Shown piece by piece: positions 62,179 to 64,000 of a stretch of DNA of 64,000 nt. This DNA comes from Clostridium sp. NkU-1. Lineage in GTDB: Bacteria > Bacillota_A > Clostridia > Lachnospirales > Lachnospiraceae. The position numbers and the translations under genes are program-made. A model generated the notes under the pieces. That model had not been told where the DNA came from and ran no database searches. It was given only the letters and a program-made list of their open reading frames with translations. The stretch covers positions 134,373-198,372 of the forward strand of contig BBDR01000007.1 of the NCBI GenBank assembly GCA_001312405.1, in the 5' to 3' direction. Positions within the stretch are counted from its first letter, which is position 1; each line of letters opens with the position of its first letter.

Positions 62179-63581
62179 ATGGAATATAAGAAACTGGATA
62201 AAGATGATATTACTTACATAAAAAGTATCATCCTGGACGATGAGCGTATTCTGACCGGTGATTTTATTAATGAAGAGTACAGCCATGATGAATTAAGCGG
62301 TACCAGCAGCTATCCTGACATTGTAGTAAAAGCAAAATCAGCAGAAGAAATATCTGAAATTATGAAGTATGCTTATAAAAATGTCATACCAGTGACTCCA
62401 AGGGGGGCCGGTACCGGCTGGTGGGGTCATCCGTTGCAATGGAACACGGAATCATGATAGATACCACACTAATGAATCAGGTGCTTGAACTGGATGAGGA
62501 TAATCTGACAATTACGGTGGAGCCAGGTGTTCTGCTGATGGAGCTTTCTGCTTATGTGGAAGATCATGATCTTTTCTACCCGCCGGATCCAGGCGAAAAA
62601 TCTGCCACCATTGGGGGAACATCAGCACCAATGCAGGAGGCATGCGTGCCGTAAAATATGGAGTGACTCGTGACTATGTAAGAGGTCTGGAAGTTGTCCT
62701 TCCAAGTGGTGAGATTACGGAATTCGGAGGTAAGGTCGTAAAAAACAGCTCCGGGTATGCCCTTAAGGATTTAATGATCGGAGCGGAGGGAACTCTCGGT
62801 TTTATTACAAAGGCCACGTTAAAGCTGATTCCCCGCCCCAAGATGGTGATCAGCCTGTTGATTCCCTTCCCTACCCTGGATCATGCAATCAATACGGTTC
62901 CTTTAATTGTCAAATCAAAGACCATTCCAACAGCCATTGAATTCATGCAGCGGGAAGTTATTATTGATGCAGAGCAGTATTTAGGAAAGGCATTTCCGGA
63001 TAAACAGTCAGATGCTTATCTGCTCTTAAAATTTGACGGAAATTCGGCAGAAGAAATTGAAAAGGCATATGACAGTGTTGCAAAGCTCTGCCTGGAACAG
63101 GGGGCTTTGGATGTTCTGATTTCTGATACTGAGGAGAGAGAAGATTCCATCTGGAAGGCCAGGGGAGCATTTCTGGAAGCCATCAAAGGCTCTACCACCT
63201 ACATGGATGAGGTTGATATGGTGGTTCCAAGAAGCTCAGTCAATGAAATGGTCACTTATCTGCATGGCCTCCAAGAAGAGTGTGAGTTAAGGATTAAGAG
63301 TTTCGGACATGCAGGAGATGGGAACCTCCATGCTTATATGTTAAAAGATGATTTGAGCGACGTGGAATGGGAAAAACGCATGAGCGCAGCTATGGAGAAG
63401 GTTTATGAAAAGGCCAGGAAGCTGGGCGGCCAGGTTTCCGGAGAACATGGGATTGGTTTTGCTAAGAAGCCTTATCTTAGGGAATCTCTCCCGGAGGTGA
63501 ATCTGAATTTGATGAACGGAATAAAAAAAGGTGTTTGACCCTAATAATATTTTAAATCCTCATAAGATTGCACAAATGTAA
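62179..63581 (+). CDS. lctD: FAD-linked lactate dehydrogenase, GlcD/LctD family, copy 2 (frameshifts)
   Basis: About 467 residues. [20 protein letters not shown] (break near 62420), [66 protein letters not shown] and [14 protein letters not shown]. The last break is the 7-A run near 63527; the frame then gives [16 protein letters not shown]. It follows EtfBA without a gap, forming the predicted confurcating lactate dehydrogenase. Confidence 0.9.
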
Positions 63582-63633
63582 CGGAATCATTTTTTTAAAA
63601 TAGTACAGGGAATCTGAGTTATATAATAAAGGA

Positions 63634-63684
63634 GCTTTAGCCTTATGGATAAATAACAATCCATAAGGCTAAAGTTCTTTCTAA
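63634..63684 (+). terminator. Terminator of the lactate/butyrate operon
   Basis: A long stem GCTTTAGCCTTATGGAT with ATCCATAAGGCTAAAG around a short A-rich loop, followed by TTCTTTCT. Confidence 0.92.
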
Positions 63685-63688
63685 AAAC

Positions 63689-63862
63689 TAAAATTTAATT
63701 TTCTTCTCCAGCAATGCAATTCCCAGGTACAAAATTGCCGATACAATACAGAGGATCACGATGCTCATGACAACCAGATCCATCTGGAAGGGCTGTGGGT
63801 ACGAAATGATATGGTTGGGAAGGGTGCTTTTACTAATAAATTTGGTATTTAGAGCTACTAAT
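63689..63862 (-). pseudogene. C-terminal remnant of an ABC transporter permease
   Basis: On the minus strand the frame reads NHIISYPQPFQMDLVVMSIV, then ILCIVSAILYLGIALLEKKIKF and a stop, looking like the last membrane helix of a SsuC/ThiX-type permease. Upstream (towards 64000) the DNA becomes AT-rich and the frame is closed by a stop. It resembles the remnant at 16967-17062. Confidence 0.45.
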
Positions 63863-64000
63863 TTGAACTCAAGCTATGATATGTCAGATATATTTTGGAT
63901 AGGTGTTTGTGGAGCAGTGACTAATAAGAAAAGAGATGTTTTATTGTTGAAACATAGTGCAAATGTTGATGTATTATGTTATTATTATTCTAAATAAAGG

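Noticed and set aside
17034..63784. att-like direct repeats of an integrative element
   Set aside because: The two mismatches are synonymous in a permease reading frame and no integrase, relaxase or recombinase gene was found between them.
63761..63997. 78-codon plus-strand frame at the window end
   Set aside because: It is antisense to the permease remnant for its first third, has no ribosome site and shows no family motif.

Overview
The window looks like the chromosome of an anaerobic, fermentative Clostridia, most likely a Lachnospiraceae/Clostridium cluster XIVa bacterium. Supporting signs are strong AGGAGG ribosome sites, sigma-A promoters with 17-bp spacers, PTS sugar uptake, glycyl-radical chemistry, 2-hydroxyacyl-CoA dehydratase, 4-hydroxybutyryl-CoA dehydratase and three ETF pairs. 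This placement is inferred from gene content only. No rRNA, tRNA, CRISPR array or transposase gene was seen. Roughly one gene in two is broken by a 1-nt insertion or deletion, mostly in runs of A or T, and conserved protein sequence continues in the next frame. I treat most of these as sequencing errors and annotate each broken gene as one unit.

Layout. (1) 1-8421: a sugar catabolic locus with a PTS EIICB, a DeoR regulator, a glycyl radical activase, a fructose-6-phosphate-aldolase-type enzyme, a YbiW-type glycyl radical enzyme and a lone EIIC. It matches the 'anhydroglycolysis' logic (1,5-anhydroglucitol-6-P opened to 1-deoxyfructose-6-P, then aldol cleavage). (2) 8447-12734, minus strand: a nitrogenase-like H-D-K operon without NifB/E/N, plus an AraC regulator. 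(3) 13004-16754: a secreted wall-binding protein with a possible hemoglobin-interacting-type domain. Its promoter carries the same GGTTAG-N6-CTAACC palindrome as the nitrogenase-like operon. (4) 17211-28642: a GntR regulator and a reductive 2-hydroxy-acid pathway: dehydratase activator, two dehydratase subunits, transporter, CoA ligase, acyl-CoA dehydrogenase, EtfB, ferredoxin-fused EtfA and CoA-transferase.

(5) 28749-36348: a MATE exporter, a PucR regulator, a three-part fusion (old-yellow-enzyme/FadH plus acetoacetate-decarboxylase fold), an SDR and a toxin-antitoxin pair. (6) 37049-43850: succinyl-CoA to crotonyl-CoA through 4-hydroxybutyrate (SucD, 4HbD, AbfD, two tandem CoA-transferases). 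(7) 43872-49917: a PQ-loop membrane protein, a LysR regulator and an unusual LuxC/LuxE acyl-reduction module with its own ACP, ligase and CGGC-MaoC fusion. (8) 49968-63581: a lactate-to-butyrate operon: thiolase, crotonase, 3-hydroxybutyryl-CoA dehydrogenase, LarA racemase, two FAD-linked lactate dehydrogenases, butyryl-CoA dehydrogenase with EtfAB, lactate permease and a second EtfBA.

Together, regions 6 and 8 converge on crotonyl-CoA and its reduction to butyryl-CoA. Region 4 reduces other enoyl-CoAs. Region 1 feeds triose phosphate. The strongest candidates for undescribed biology are the nitrogenase-like operon with its shared palindrome, the OYE-decarboxylase fusion and the LuxC/LuxE-ACP module.
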